Program-made: the position numbers and the translations under genes | Assembly (NCBI GenBank): GCA_902464405.1 | Contig: CABQJD010000001.1 | Coordinates: 124,001-188,000 of the forward strand | Length of the DNA stretch: 64,000 nucleotides | Direction of reading: 5' to 3' | DNA from: an uncultured Actinomycetaceae bacterium | Lineage (GTDB): Bacteria > Actinomycetota > Actinomycetes > Actinomycetales > Actinomycetaceae | Notes under the pieces: model-generated | What the model was told of the DNA's origin: nothing | Database searches by the model: none | Seen by the model: only the letters and a program-made list of their open reading frames with translations | Shown: in pieces, positions 36,653 to 45,236 of the stretch | Position numbering within the stretch: position 1 is the stretch's first letter | Layout of the letters: each line of letters opens with the position of its first letter

Positions 36653-39247
36653 GTGAGCGAAAAGAACGAGACTGAAGAGCTGAACGAGGGCGAAAGCACC
36701 TACAAGCACGGCAATATCAAGGAAGTTGATCTTCAAAAAGAAATGGAGACCAGCTATCTCGATTATGCCATGAGTGTGATTGTGGGTCGCGCTCTTCCAG
36801 ACGTGCGTGACGGCATGAAACCTGTGCACCGCCGTGTAATTTACGCGATGTGGAACGGCGGTTTCCGCCCAGACGCAAGTTTTAATAAAAGCGTCAAAAT
36901 CGTAGGTGAAGTGATGGGGCAGTATCACCCGCATGGAGACGCTGCCATTTACGATACGATGGTTCGCCTCGTGCAGCCATGGAGTATGCGTTATCCGCTT
37001 GTTGCTGGGCAGGGTAACTTCGGTACGGCTGGTGATTTGGGCGCTGCAGCTCCGCGTTATACTGAGGCTCGCATGGCTCCGCTAGCGATGGAGATGGTGC
37101 GAGATATTGCGGAAGAAACCGTTGATTTTGAGCCAAACTTCGATGGTTCCGTGATGGAGCCTACTGTGCTGACGTCTCGTATTCCTAATCTGCTTATCAA
37201 CGGTTCAGAAGGTATTGCCGTTGGTATGGCGACCCGCATTCCGCCACACAATTTGCGCGAAGTCGTAGCAGGTGTGCAGTGGTATTTAGAAAATCCTGAG
37301 GTTTCTCGCGATGAACTTCTGCACGCATTGATGGAACGGGTAAAAGGGCCTGATTTCCCTACAGGTGCGACGATTCTTGGCAAAAAAGGCATCGAAGATA
37401 TGTATCGCACTGGGCATGGTTCGATTACCCAGCGTGCCGTCACTGAGATTGAAGAGGTTAATGGGCGTCAGTGTATCGTCGTCACTGATCTTCCTTATCA
37501 AGTGAATCCAGACCGTTTGCTCGACAAAATGGTAGAAGGCATCAAAGATGGTCGCTTGCCTGGTATTGCCGATATTCGAGATGAAAGCTCCGGGCGAGCT
37601 GGGCAGCGTATCGTCATCGTTTTGAAGCGTGACGCTGTGGCGAAAGTCGTTTTGAATAATCTCTATAAACACACTCAGCTGCAAAATAATTTCCCAGCAA
37701 ATATGCTCGCACTGGTTGATGGGGTGCCTCGCACGCTCTCACTTGATGGCTTTGTGTACCATTGGGTGCAGCACCAGATTGAGGTGATTCGCCGGCGCAC
37801 AGTCTTCCGTTTGAAGAAGATTGAAGAACGGTTAATGATTTTGGAGGGCTTGGTAAAGGCGCTCGATGCGCTCGATGCTGTGATTGCTCTGATTCGCCGT
37901 TCGCAAACTCCAGAAGAAGCCCGCAATGGGTTGATGGATCTGCTTGGGATCAATGAGATTCAAGCGGATCATATTCTTGCTATGCAGCTTCGCCGCTTGG
38001 CAGCATTAGAACGTTTGAAGATTCTGCAGGAAAAAGAAGAAAAAGAGGCTCTGCGCGAAGATTATAAAGATATTCTTGCCAAACCAGAGCGGCAACGCAG
38101 CATTGTGAGCACTGAGCTTGCGGAGATCGTTGATAAATATGGTGACGATCGCCGTACCGTGATTGTGCCCTTTGATGGAGAAATGACGGAAGAAGATCTT
38201 ATTCCTGAAGAAGACGTCGTCGTGACGATTACCCGTTCTGGTTTCGTCAAACGTACAAAGGTGTCTGAATATCGTGCTCAGCATCGTGGCGGCAAGGGTA
38301 TTAAAGGCACTACTTTGCGCGGAGATGACGTGGTGGAGCATTTTGGGATTGGTTCCACTCACGATTGGCATTTGTTCTTCACAAACCAAGGGCGCGTCTA
38401 TCGAGTAAAAGGCTATGAACTGCCAGAAGGGTCGCGCGAGAGTAAAGGGCAGCACATCGCGAATTTGCTTGCTTTCCAGCCAGATGAAAAAATCGCTTCT
38501 GCAATTTCACTGCGCGATTATCAGCAGGCTCAATATTTGGTGCTTGCTACAAAGTTTGGCTACGTGAAGAAGACTCGTTTAGCTGATTATGATTCTGCGC
38601 GAGCAGCAGGATTGATTGCTATTAACCTCAAAGAAAATGTGCATGGAGAGCTTGATCAAGTGGTGAGCGCTCGGCTTATCAATGAGGGTGACGATCTCTT
38701 GCTCGTCTCTCGTAAGGGTATGAGTGTGCGGTTCACGGCAAGCGATGAGGCGTTGCGACCGATGGGACGCGCAACGAGCGGCGTCACGGGCATGAAATTC
38801 CGTCGAGGCGATTCTTTGCTGACGATGGACGTGATTCGCCCTGAATCCGAAGTGTTTGTTGTCACTGAAGGCGGCTTTGCAAAACGAACCTCGGTGGATC
38901 AGTATCGCGTGCAGGGGCGCGGCGGGCTTGGGATTAAGGTAGCAAATCTCGTTGAAGCACGCGGCGATCTTGTGGGTGCTTTGATTACTCAACCAGACGA
39001 CGAAATTTTGGTGATTATGAGTGGTGGGAAAGTTGTTCGCTCGCGTGTGGATGAAGTGAATCTCACTGGCCGCAATACTCAGGGAGTCACCTTCGCTCGC
39101 CCTGATGGAGACGATAAGGTGATTGCAATTGCTTTGAATCTTGATAAGGAATCAGAGGAAGATTCGAGTGAAAATCAGGCAGGGAGTACGCAAAGCGTGA
39201 GTGAAGAAACTACTCAAGACGAGCAAAACGCGGTAGTCTCGAAGTAG
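36653..39247 (+). CDS. gyrA: DNA gyrase subunit A
   Basis: 864 residues, GTG start. The breakage-reunion domain has the catalytic tyrosine in APRYTEARM. The quinolone region reads HPHGD-A97-A98-I-Y-D101: the position of E. coli Ser83 is Ala, as is natural in mycobacteria, and the Asp87 equivalent is kept. Six GyrA-box-like repeats form the C-terminal wrapping domain (first one QHRGGKGIKG). The tail is acidic and Ser/Glu-rich. It lies 65 nt after gyrB. Confidence 0.97.
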   Translation: MSEKNETEELNEGESTYKHGNIKEVDLQKEMETSYLDYAMSVIVGRALPDVRDGMKPVHRRVIYAMWNGGFRPDASFNKSVKIVGEVMGQYHPHGDAAIYDTMVRLVQPWSMRYPLVAGQGNFGTAGDLGAAAPRYTEARMAPLAMEMVRDIAEETVDFEPNFDGSVMEPTVLTSRIPNLLINGSEGIAVGMATRIPPHNLREVVAGVQWYLENPEVSRDELLHALMERVKGPDFPTGATILGKKGIEDMYRTGHGSITQRAVTEIEEVNGRQCIVVTDLPYQVNPDRLLDKMVEGIKDGRLPGIADIRDESSGRAGQRIVIVLKRDAVAKVVLNNLYKHTQLQNNFPANMLALVDGVPRTLSLDGFVYHWVQHQIEVIRRRTVFRLKKIEERLMILEGLVKALDALDAVIALIRRSQTPEEARNGLMDLLGINEIQADHILAMQLRRLAALERLKILQEKEEKEALREDYKDILAKPERQRSIVSTELAEIVDKYGDDRRTVIVPFDGEMTEEDLIPEEDVVVTITRSGFVKRTKVSEYRAQHRGGKGIKGTTLRGDDVVEHFGIGSTHDWHLFFTNQGRVYRVKGYELPEGSRESKGQHIANLLAFQPDEKIASAISLRDYQQAQYLVLATKFGYVKKTRLADYDSARAAGLIAINLKENVHGELDQVVSARLINEGDDLLLVSRKGMSVRFTASDEALRPMGRATSGVTGMKFRRGDSLLTMDVIRPESEVFVVTEGGFAKRTSVDQYRVQGRGGLGIKVANLVEARGDLVGALITQPDDEILVIMSGGKVVRSRVDEVNLTGRNTQGVTFARPDGDDKVIAIALNLDKESEEDSSENQAGSTQSVSEETTQDEQNAVVSK

Positions 39248-39301
39248 CTCACTAAACAATGCTTAGAAATTGGCGATATTTGAATGAATCGGAGAAGATC
39301 C

Positions 39302-39709
39302 ATGGCTTCTGAAACGAAGAAAATATCAGTCGGAACGAAGCGGCCCGTTGGTATTCGCCGTGTGAAAATGACGATTTCACGCGTCGATCCATTGAGTGCA
39401 CTTAAAATTTCGTTCCTTGTGTCTGTGGCACTCGGCATCATGATTGTGGTGGCGTCTGTTGTGCTGTGGCTGCTGTTTGACGCAATGCACGTGTGGAGCG
39501 GTATTAACGATCTGCTTGTGCAGCTCAATAATGAGCAGGTGCTAAAACTTGGGCAGTTCTTACAGTTCGGGCGCTTGATTCCATTTTCTGTGGCTGTGGC
39601 TGTGGTCGAGGTTATTTTGATGACTGCTCTTGGCACGGTGATGGCGCTTATTTTCAACGTGATTGCTATGCTCGTAGGTGGTATGCATATTACCGTCACC
39701 GATGAGTGA
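39302..39709 (+). CDS. DUF3566 two-helix membrane protein
   Basis: 135 residues with a basic N-terminus, two membrane segments (about 35-60 and 95-125) and a small loop between them. The family block VKMTISRVDPLSALKISFLV is clear. DUF3566 genes sit between gyrA and the tRNA-Ile gene across Actinobacteria (Rv0007 position). Function is unknown. ATG 39302 is taken, with GGAG 7 nt upstream. Confidence 0.88.
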   Translation: MASETKKISVGTKRPVGIRRVKMTISRVDPLSALKISFLVSVALGIMIVVASVVLWLLFDAMHVWSGINDLLVQLNNEQVLKLGQFLQFGRLIPFSVAVAVVEVILMTALGTVMALIFNVIAMLVGGMHITVTDE

Positions 39710-39916
39710 GCAATGAGTTGCGCTGATGAATGAGCGCAAAAGGAAACTTGTGCAAAAGGCAACTTCGCGAGAGCTGCGCAGGAGCGTATCGAGCTATCGT
39801 GAACCCTTGAGTACCTGCTCGCTTTCATTAACGTGATCTACGCCAAGGTGGATTGATTTGGCAAAATCGCCTGTAGTGAATTAACCTAGTGGAGCATGCT
39901 TATAGCGAGCAGCAAA

Positions 39917-39990
39917 GGGCCTATAGCTCAGTTGGTTAGAGCGCCACACTGATAATGTGGAGGTCGATGGTTCGAGTCCATCTAGGCCCA
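39917..39990 (+). tRNA. tRNA-Ile (anticodon GAT)
   Basis: A 74-nt cloverleaf with acceptor GGGCCTA/TAGGCCC, anticodon stem CCACA/TGTGG around CTGATAA (GAT), T loop TTCGAGT, discriminator A. No CCA is encoded. Confidence 0.97.
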
Positions 39991-40139
39991 CGCTTAGGAG
40001 ATTTTAATCTTGGTATTTACTGGAGATTGAAAAAACCGAAGGCATGCTCAGAATTTTTAGAGTTTTGAGCAAAATCGCGAAAGTCAAACTTTCAAAAGTA
40101 TTTTGAAAGTGAATGGCTAACGTATAGAGGAGATTTTCA

Positions 40140-40259
40140 ATGAAGAAGGCAGTGATCTTGATTGCTTCGGCAGTTATTGGTTACGCGCTTTTCTTGAAAG
40201 TTTCTGAAGTGGTTCAGAGCCAGTCGATGTGGCATTCGGTGGCTGATCCGCTACAATAG
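40140..40259 (+). CDS. DLW-39 family small protein
   Basis: A 39-residue peptide read directly from the sequence: MKKAVILIASAVIGYALFLK, then VSEVVQSQSMWHSVADPLQ. It has one membrane-like helix and a conserved short tail. A GAGGAG ribosome site precedes it. Length and place between tRNA-Ile and tRNA-Ala match the DLW-39 family of Actinobacteria; the usual DLW is here SMW. Function is unknown. Confidence 0.85.
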   Translation: MKKAVILIASAVIGYALFLKVSEVVQSQSMWHSVADPLQ

Positions 40260-40267
40260 TTTCATAC

Positions 40268-40343
40268 GGGGCATTGGCGCAGCTGGTAGCGCATCTGCTT
40301 TGCAAGCAGAGGGTCAAGGGTTCGAGTCCCTTATGCTCCACCA
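40268..40343 (+). tRNA. tRNA-Ala (anticodon TGC)
   Basis: A 76-nt tRNA including an encoded CCA end. Acceptor GGGGCAT/ATGCTCC, anticodon stem TCTGC/GCAGA around TTTGCAA (TGC), T loop TTCGAGT. Confidence 0.97.
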
Positions 40344-40352
40344 AAGTGACAT

Positions 40353-40396
40353 ATCCGAATCTTTTGCCAATTGGCATGGATTCGGATTTTTGTTTT
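40353..40396 (+). terminator. terminator after tRNA-Ala
   Basis: Stem ATCCGAATC/GATTCGGAT (40353-40361 and 40379-40387) with an inner hairpin TGCCAATTGGCA and a following TTTTGTTTT. Confidence 0.8.
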
Positions 40397-40425
40397 ATGG
40401 AAGAAATTGAAACAAATTGAAACCT

Positions 40426-40463
40426 AGGGAGAATCGCTACTTAAGGCAATTCTCCCTCTTTTT
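40426..40463 (+). terminator. second terminator-like hairpin
   Basis: Stem AGGGAGAAT/ATTCTCCCT (40426-40434 and 40449-40457) followed by CTTTTTAT. About 60 bp after the first. Confidence 0.65.
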
Positions 40464-40575
40464 ATATAGAGGTATTATCCAAAATTGGTTATTGGAGAGA
40501 ATTTAGGGCTATAGCTCACAAGTATTGGTGTTGGAATTTTTGTTGCCGCTTAGCCTGTGAAAGGTGAAAGGTTTG

Positions 40576-40613
40576 AGAGGGGGAGGAAATATCACTTTAT
40601 TTCCTCCCCCTCT
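40576..40613. terminator. long bidirectional hairpin between tRNA-Ala and the leftward gene pair
   Basis: A perfect 16-bp inverted repeat (40576-40591 and 40598-40613) with a 6-nt loop, 33 nt past the stop of the leftward gene and followed on the plus strand by TTACTTTTATTTT. It can end transcription from both sides. The 303-bp gap 40344-40646 holds three such hairpins and no gene. Confidence 0.75.
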
Positions 40614-40646
40614 GTTACTTTTATTTTCTTGATGTTGAAGTAGCTT

Positions 40647-41138
40647 TTAGGAAGTTTCTTTTTCGGTTTCGGGTATGTGGGGATGATTATGTAGGTGTAT
40701 TTCTTGCTGCAGTATAGAGATAAAAACAGTGAAAGCTGCTGTGAGGAATATGCATAAACCAGATGGGATGAGTACTGCTGCGTTGAGTTCGTGCTCTAGG
40801 GCTGCTAATAGCACTGGAATAGAGATAAACACGAGAGTTTGAATAAAGAGAATTTTTGTGAGTAGATTCAATATCCACTGTATATTTTTCTTTACTGCAA
40901 AAACGATGATGCTTATCATCGCAAAAATGAGCGGAAGCGGAGTGAGAGTCATCAACGGAACAAAAAATGATTCGTAATGTAGCTCTTTTCCTTGCGTAGC
41001 ATACATGTTGTGCGTCATTTCATTTAATGCACACATCAACCCGATAAGATGCACGAGCGCTAATGATGCACACACCATAAGGACAACATATTTTCTCGAT
41101 ACTGGCGTAGGCGTCACGATATTTGTAGAGGTAGACAT
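40647..41138 (-). CDS. four-helix membrane protein of unknown function
   Basis: 163 residues with four predicted membrane segments (about 17-40, 58-82, 90-113 and 120-145), a Thr/Ser-rich N-terminus and a His/Glu-rich C-terminal tail. No family is recognised. It lies 38 nt after the secreted-protein gene on the same strand, so the two probably form one transcript. Both are clearly more AT-rich than the neighbouring housekeeping genes. A role as partner or self-protection protein for the secreted product is only a guess. Confidence 0.7.
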   Translation of the reverse strand: MSTSTNIVTPTPVSRKYVVLMVCASLALVHLIGLMCALNEMTHNMYATQGKELHYESFFVPLMTLTPLPLIFAMISIIVFAVKKNIQWILNLLTKILFIQTLVFISIPVLLAALEHELNAAVLIPSGLCIFLTAAFTVFISILQQEIHLHNHPHIPETEKETS

Positions 41139-41176
41139 AATCCAGATTCCTTAAACATTGAAGAGATACCCTAGCA

Positions 41177-41773
41177 TTAACCAACTAGTCGAGGATCAAT
41201 AGCATAGTAGTCATATGTAAACTGTGTTTTCGGAGCTTGAGAATCAATACTATCCGTTGCCCATACCGTATCAACAACACCAGCTTTCCAAGAATTACTC
41301 TTGAACACTGCGTTTGATTTAGCAGTTCCTAAAATTTTTCCATCTCTTTTATATGTGAGTGTTGTTTGTATGATCCTTTTCCCCGAATAAACATCACCTC
41401 CAGCTTGCGTTGTGCCCCGATAATGTAAGTACCCAATTTCTTGATTTCTCACCCAGCTATTTCCCCAGTTTACGTACATATCGTGGTAGGGCCACCAGTC
41501 TTTAGACTGATATTTATTGTGTGCTTTTGCTAAATTGCCACTGATCTGATGGTGCTCAAGACCATCTTTGGCCGTATAAATTTTTCCATCGATAGTAATT
41601 GGATTGGGATTTACATCCACTGTTTCTTGACAGTTATCTACAGCTAACGTTTGGCATATATTTATTTGTTGATTTTCTGATCCAGATTGATATGCAAGGG
41701 CAGTGCAAGGAAAACACATCAGCCCTGAAACACTTATAACTGTTGCGTATATTTTTATCCTTAAATTTTTCAT
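41177..41773 (-). CDS. secreted protein of unknown function
   Basis: 198 residues with a clear signal peptide (basic start, hydrophobic core, cleavage near CTALA-YQ at about 27). The mature protein has one possible disulfide (Cys near 40 and 49 in the Q-x-C pattern ICQTLAVDNCQE) and is rich in Trp and Tyr. The second half (VNWGNSWVRN, then WKAGVVDTVWA and a final YDYYAID) has a vague likeness to lactococcin-972-type beta-sandwich bacteriocins, which also sit next to membrane-protein genes. This likeness is by eye and weak. Base composition is AT-rich, suggesting transfer. Confidence 0.7.
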   Translation of the reverse strand: MKNLRIKIYATVISVSGLMCFPCTALAYQSGSENQQINICQTLAVDNCQETVDVNPNPITIDGKIYTAKDGLEHHQISGNLAKAHNKYQSKDWWPYHDMYVNWGNSWVRNQEIGYLHYRGTTQAGGDVYSGKRIIQTTLTYKRDGKILGTAKSNAVFKSNSWKAGVVDTVWATDSIDSQAPKTQFTYDYYAIDPRLVG

Positions 41774-42176
41774 GATAATTCTTTCTGTATATCGTCTACA
41801 CGATATCGATTTCGATTAAAAATAATTAAGACAGCCACAAAATGCGTGAGAGAGTGTGAGTAATAAAACATCACACTAAGTGTTCATCCAGCAGGGATAT
41901 CCGCATAGGCCACAACACTCAGATAACCTAAACCACCATAGTATTTGATATGTGCATAACTATACTTTAGGCAGGTTGTAAATATCAATGAATTGTGCGT
42001 ATAAAGCACAGATCGGGTGCGAGTATGCGAAGAAAAGCATTAAGCGATTTGCATTTAATCCAAAATATTATGTATATATTGGTAATCATTTTAGTAAGTT
42101 TCTTGGTGCCTGGGTTTTTGTAGTTGTGTGGGTGGTACGGAGTTTTCAATGTGATACACGTGGCTTTACATTAAAC

Positions 42177-42195
42177 CTAGGTTAGGCTAGCCTAA
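42177..42195. promoter_or_regulatory. DtxR/MntR-type metal-dependent operator
   Basis: CTAGGTTAGGCTAGCCTAA matches the DtxR consensus TTAGGTTAGGCTAACCTAA at 17 of 19 positions, with a perfect 14-bp palindrome core (42182-42195). An 8-bp inverted repeat TTTAGCTT/AAGCTAAA follows at 42197-42220. It lies 144 bp before the metal transporter operon, so an iron- or manganese-dependent repressor probably controls it. The rest of the 565-bp gap 41774-42338 shows no credible gene. Confidence 0.8.
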
Positions 42196-42338
42196 GTTTA
42201 GCTTGAGAATTGAAGCTAAAAACTATATGCAATTCACTTACGAAGGTACTGTTCGTTGGTCGTGCAGATGCTATAAGTGTTCGCTGTTTCTTCTTGTGAG
42301 AGCTGTAATTTTATGTATTGATAAAAGATAGGAGAATA

Positions 42339-43523
42339 ATGACTCGCAGACTTAATGCGGTTGCTGTATGCGCGATACTTGCCGTGGCTGGAACGTCACT
42401 TGCAGGATGTAGTATCGGAAAAGAGAAAAATGAAGGAGATACTAATGCTGCAAAGGGAAAAAATAATGTTGTGAAAGTTGTTGCAACTACCACGCAGATT
42501 TGCGATTACGTGACGCAGATTGCCAGCGATAAATCCGCTGATGCAACGCTGGCTTTCACTAAGATGGATTCTGCTGGAAAAGTAACTCATTCTGGAGCTG
42601 CCAAAGATAAAGCGCAATCAGAAATTGATTTGACGTGTCTTCTTGCTCCTAATGCGAGTGCGCACGAACACGAAATGACTACAGAGCAAGCAAAAGCACT
42701 TTCCGCTGCGGACGTTATGCTTGTTTCTGGTGTTGATTTAGAGCACTTCTTAGATTCAACAGTGAAAGCTACTGGTTTCAAAGGAACGATGGGCGTCACT
42801 ACTGGAATTTTGACCGCAAAAGAAATAGATGACGAAAAATCAGTGCTCGCTCAGGAAAAAGATCTTCCATACACCATTGATCGCGGAGTAGAAAAAGTAA
42901 AAGTTGAAAAATGGCCTTTCCCGCCTGAAGATGGAGAAGAGCCAGAATTTTCTTATGACCCGCATGTGTGGACAAGCCCGAAAAATGCCGCAGTTCAGGT
43001 GCGCAATATCGGCGCAATTTTGAATAAAGTTTCTCCTGAAAATAAAGAATTATTCACAAAGCATGTAGAGAAGTATTCGGCTGCTTTGGCGGATCTTGAT
43101 GCTTGGGTAAAAGAGTCAATCGATTCGGTAGCAAAAGAGCATCGAGTACTTTTTACTTCGCATGATGCTTTTGGCTATTTCTCTAAAACATATGGCATTG
43201 ATTTCATTGGTGCCGCTCTTTCCGATTTCAATGAACAGCAAGATGCGACAGCGAAGCATATTCAAGAAGCTGCAGAAGAAGTGAAGAAATCTGGAGCACT
43301 CGCACTTTTTGCTGAGAACTCTAATAATTCAAAATCGATTGAGGCAGTGGCAAAAGCTGCAGGCGTAAAAGCAGTGATTGGAGACGATGCGCTTTACGGC
43401 GATTCTTTAGGCGTAGTTGGATCGGAAGGGGAAACCTACACGGGATCAATTCTGCACAATGTAAAGACTATTGTTAATGCTTGGTCGGGGCATCTTGCAG
43501 AAATTCCTGCTTCATTGAAGTAA
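42339..43523 (+). CDS. metal ABC transporter substrate-binding lipoprotein (ZnuA/MntC/TroA family)
   Basis: 394 residues; lipobox LAGC with lipidated C24. Cluster A-I solute-binding protein for Mn, Zn or Fe. Likely metal ligands are His in the ASAHEHEM segment, His in DPHVWTSP, His in TSHDAFGYF and the late Asp in GDDALYGDS. The His-rich loop typical of dedicated zinc proteins is short. ATG 42339 is taken with GGAG upstream. It heads an operon with an ATPase and two permeases. The DtxR-type operator upstream favours Mn or Fe as substrate. Confidence 0.88.
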   Translation: MTRRLNAVAVCAILAVAGTSLAGCSIGKEKNEGDTNAAKGKNNVVKVVATTTQICDYVTQIASDKSADATLAFTKMDSAGKVTHSGAAKDKAQSEIDLTCLLAPNASAHEHEMTTEQAKALSAADVMLVSGVDLEHFLDSTVKATGFKGTMGVTTGILTAKEIDDEKSVLAQEKDLPYTIDRGVEKVKVEKWPFPPEDGEEPEFSYDPHVWTSPKNAAVQVRNIGAILNKVSPENKELFTKHVEKYSAALADLDAWVKESIDSVAKEHRVLFTSHDAFGYFSKTYGIDFIGAALSDFNEQQDATAKHIQEAAEEVKKSGALALFAENSNNSKSIEAVAKAAGVKAVIGDDALYGDSLGVVGSEGETYTGSILHNVKTIVNAWSGHLAEIPASLK

Positions 43524-43561
43524 ATACACGTAGTAGAGGTGTGAGGTCGAGGTTGCCAACA

Positions 43562-44284
43562 ATGCAAACGCAGTATGTAGCAAAATTTATTGATGCTCAG
43601 TTTGGCTATCAAGGAAAGTCAGTGCTTACGGATCTGAATTTGACGATTGCTCCTGGAGAGGCAGTGGCTTTGATTGGTCCGAATGGTTCAGGAAAGACGA
43701 CTCTTCTTCGCGGAATTTTACATTCAGCGCAGAACCTTGGCGGATCTATGGAAATCAATGCCAGCAATATTGGTTATGTTCCACAGTCTGCAAATCTCGA
43801 CCTCACATTTCCCGTCACTGCTAAAAAAGTTGTTGAGATGGGAGTATATGCTCATGTGCGATCCTTTGGGCGACTGCCGAAAAAATATCAGCAAAAAATT
43901 CATGAAGTTTTATTAGATGTTGGTATGGCGGAATTTTCCGATAAACATTTCGGCAGTCTTTCTGGAGGGCAGCGCCAGCGAATTCTATTGGCACGAGCTT
44001 TAGTATCTGATCCTCAGCTTATTTTATTAGATGAGCCTTTTAATGGTTTAGATGAGCAAAATCGCAGAAAATTACTTGAGATCATCGAGCAGGTGAAAGC
44101 TAATAGAGTTTCCGTTATTGCTTCCACGCATGATCTATCTCTTGCACGAAAGACGTGCGACTGCGCTTTGCTGCTTGCTGGAAAGCAGATCGCATATGGT
44201 CCTGTAGAGCAAGTTCTCAACTCTGAAACCGTAGCTTTTGTGTACGGTGATACGCGTGAGGGTGAATCGTGCTTGTCGAAATAG
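43562..44284 (+). CDS. metal ABC transporter ATP-binding protein
   Basis: 240 residues: Walker A GPNGSGKTTLLRG, Q loop YVPQSANLD, signature SLSGGQRQRILLARAL and Walker B LILLDEPFNGLD, then the H-loop ASTHDLS. It powers the permeases downstream. ATG 43562 is taken because the family N-terminus starts there; the ribosome site (GAGG) is 11 or so nt upstream, and in-frame TTG 43553 is an alternative. Its end overlaps the first permease by 16 nt. Confidence 0.92.
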   Translation: MQTQYVAKFIDAQFGYQGKSVLTDLNLTIAPGEAVALIGPNGSGKTTLLRGILHSAQNLGGSMEINASNIGYVPQSANLDLTFPVTAKKVVEMGVYAHVRSFGRLPKKYQQKIHEVLLDVGMAEFSDKHFGSLSGGQRQRILLARALVSDPQLILLDEPFNGLDEQNRRKLLEIIEQVKANRVSVIASTHDLSLARKTCDCALLLAGKQIAYGPVEQVLNSETVAFVYGDTREGESCLSK

Positions 44285-45219
44285 TAGCTGAGGTGCTGGA
44301 GCAGCTGCGTCTCGTATTTGGCGAAGTATATGGATTGCAGACAATAGCTGCCGAAATGTTTTTCTTTCGTCCGTTTATTCTGCTTGTAGTTCTTGGTGTC
44401 ACTGCTGGCGTCGTAAGCGTTATTGTTAATCTGCAGCAGCTTGAATTTAATACTGAGGCAACAGTTCACGCGATTTTTCCTGGGATTGTTGCGGGAGCGG
44501 TCTTTTTAGGGATTGAGAAAATAAATGTGGGCGCTGCAGTCGTTGGAGTGTTCGTTGTTGCGGCATTGACGTGGAATACCTGGCGAAAGACGGAGCAAAC
44601 GTCACATAGCAGCGGAAAAAGTAACGCAGAAGCTGGAACAGCAATTATTTTAACGTCATTTTTTGCTGTTGGTGTGGTGCTTTCTCTAAAAAAAGGCGAT
44701 ATGTCGGGTCAGCTTGAAGCACTAATGTTTGGGCGGCTGCTTGAAGTTACTGATGAACGTGCTGTGCAGTCGATAATTGCGTGTCTGATTGCTTTGTGTG
44801 CACTTGGTTTCACATGGCGCAAACAAATTTTTGTGGCATTTGATCGTGATGGGGCCAGAGTAAGTGGAATAAACATTTTCGCGATAAATTTCGTTGCCAA
44901 TATGGCAATTGCTGCAGTTGTGATTGCTGGAGCTTCTGCAATTGGCACGCTTCTCGTGATCGGATATTTAATTGTCCCTGGTGCAGTTGGAAAAATGCTG
45001 TGCTCAAATACGCGCACGATGTGTATAGTTTCGATATTTGTTGGTGTTTTGGGTGGTTACGCTGGAATGCTTTTTATGAATCTACCGAGTTCACATCCAA
45101 TTTCTCCGCAGGGAACAGTAGCTTTGAGTGTGGTTGGAATCTTTTTCGTTTCTTTAGGTGTGCGTGCAATATTTCGAGAAATTTCTAAACACACAAAAAT
45201 TCGCCGCATTGAGGCTTAG
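44269..45219 (+). CDS. metal ABC transporter permease 1
   Basis: A 316-residue ABC-3 family membrane protein (TroC/MntB/ZnuB type) with about nine membrane segments. Typical blocks are EATVHAIFPGIVAGAV near residue 65 and GTLLVIGYLIVPGA in the C-terminal half. GTG start, overlapping the ATPase gene by 16 nt. A second permease of the same family follows after 17 nt, which suggests a heterodimeric channel as in TroCD or SitCD. Confidence 0.9.
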   Translation: MLVEIVAEVLEQLRLVFGEVYGLQTIAAEMFFFRPFILLVVLGVTAGVVSVIVNLQQLEFNTEATVHAIFPGIVAGAVFLGIEKINVGAAVVGVFVVAALTWNTWRKTEQTSHSSGKSNAEAGTAIILTSFFAVGVVLSLKKGDMSGQLEALMFGRLLEVTDERAVQSIIACLIALCALGFTWRKQIFVAFDRDGARVSGINIFAINFVANMAIAAVVIAGASAIGTLLVIGYLIVPGAVGKMLCSNTRTMCIVSIFVGVLGGYAGMLFMNLPSSHPISPQGTVALSVVGIFFVSLGVRAIFREISKHTKIRRIEA

Positions 45220-45236
45220 AAAGCGTGGATTGTTGA

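Noticed and set aside
39718..39739. Hairpin TTGCGCT/AGCGCAA after the DUF3566 gene
   Set aside because: Short stem with A-rich rather than T-rich sequence after it; not convincing as a terminator.
40268..40343. tRNA-Ala as an integration site with a direct repeat of its 3' end
   Set aside because: I found no second copy of the tRNA end beyond the AT-rich gene pair, so no attachment sites can be claimed.
41988..42185. 65-codon open frame before the metal transporter
   Set aside because: No ribosome site, no family, and it runs into the DtxR-type operator, so it is probably non-coding.
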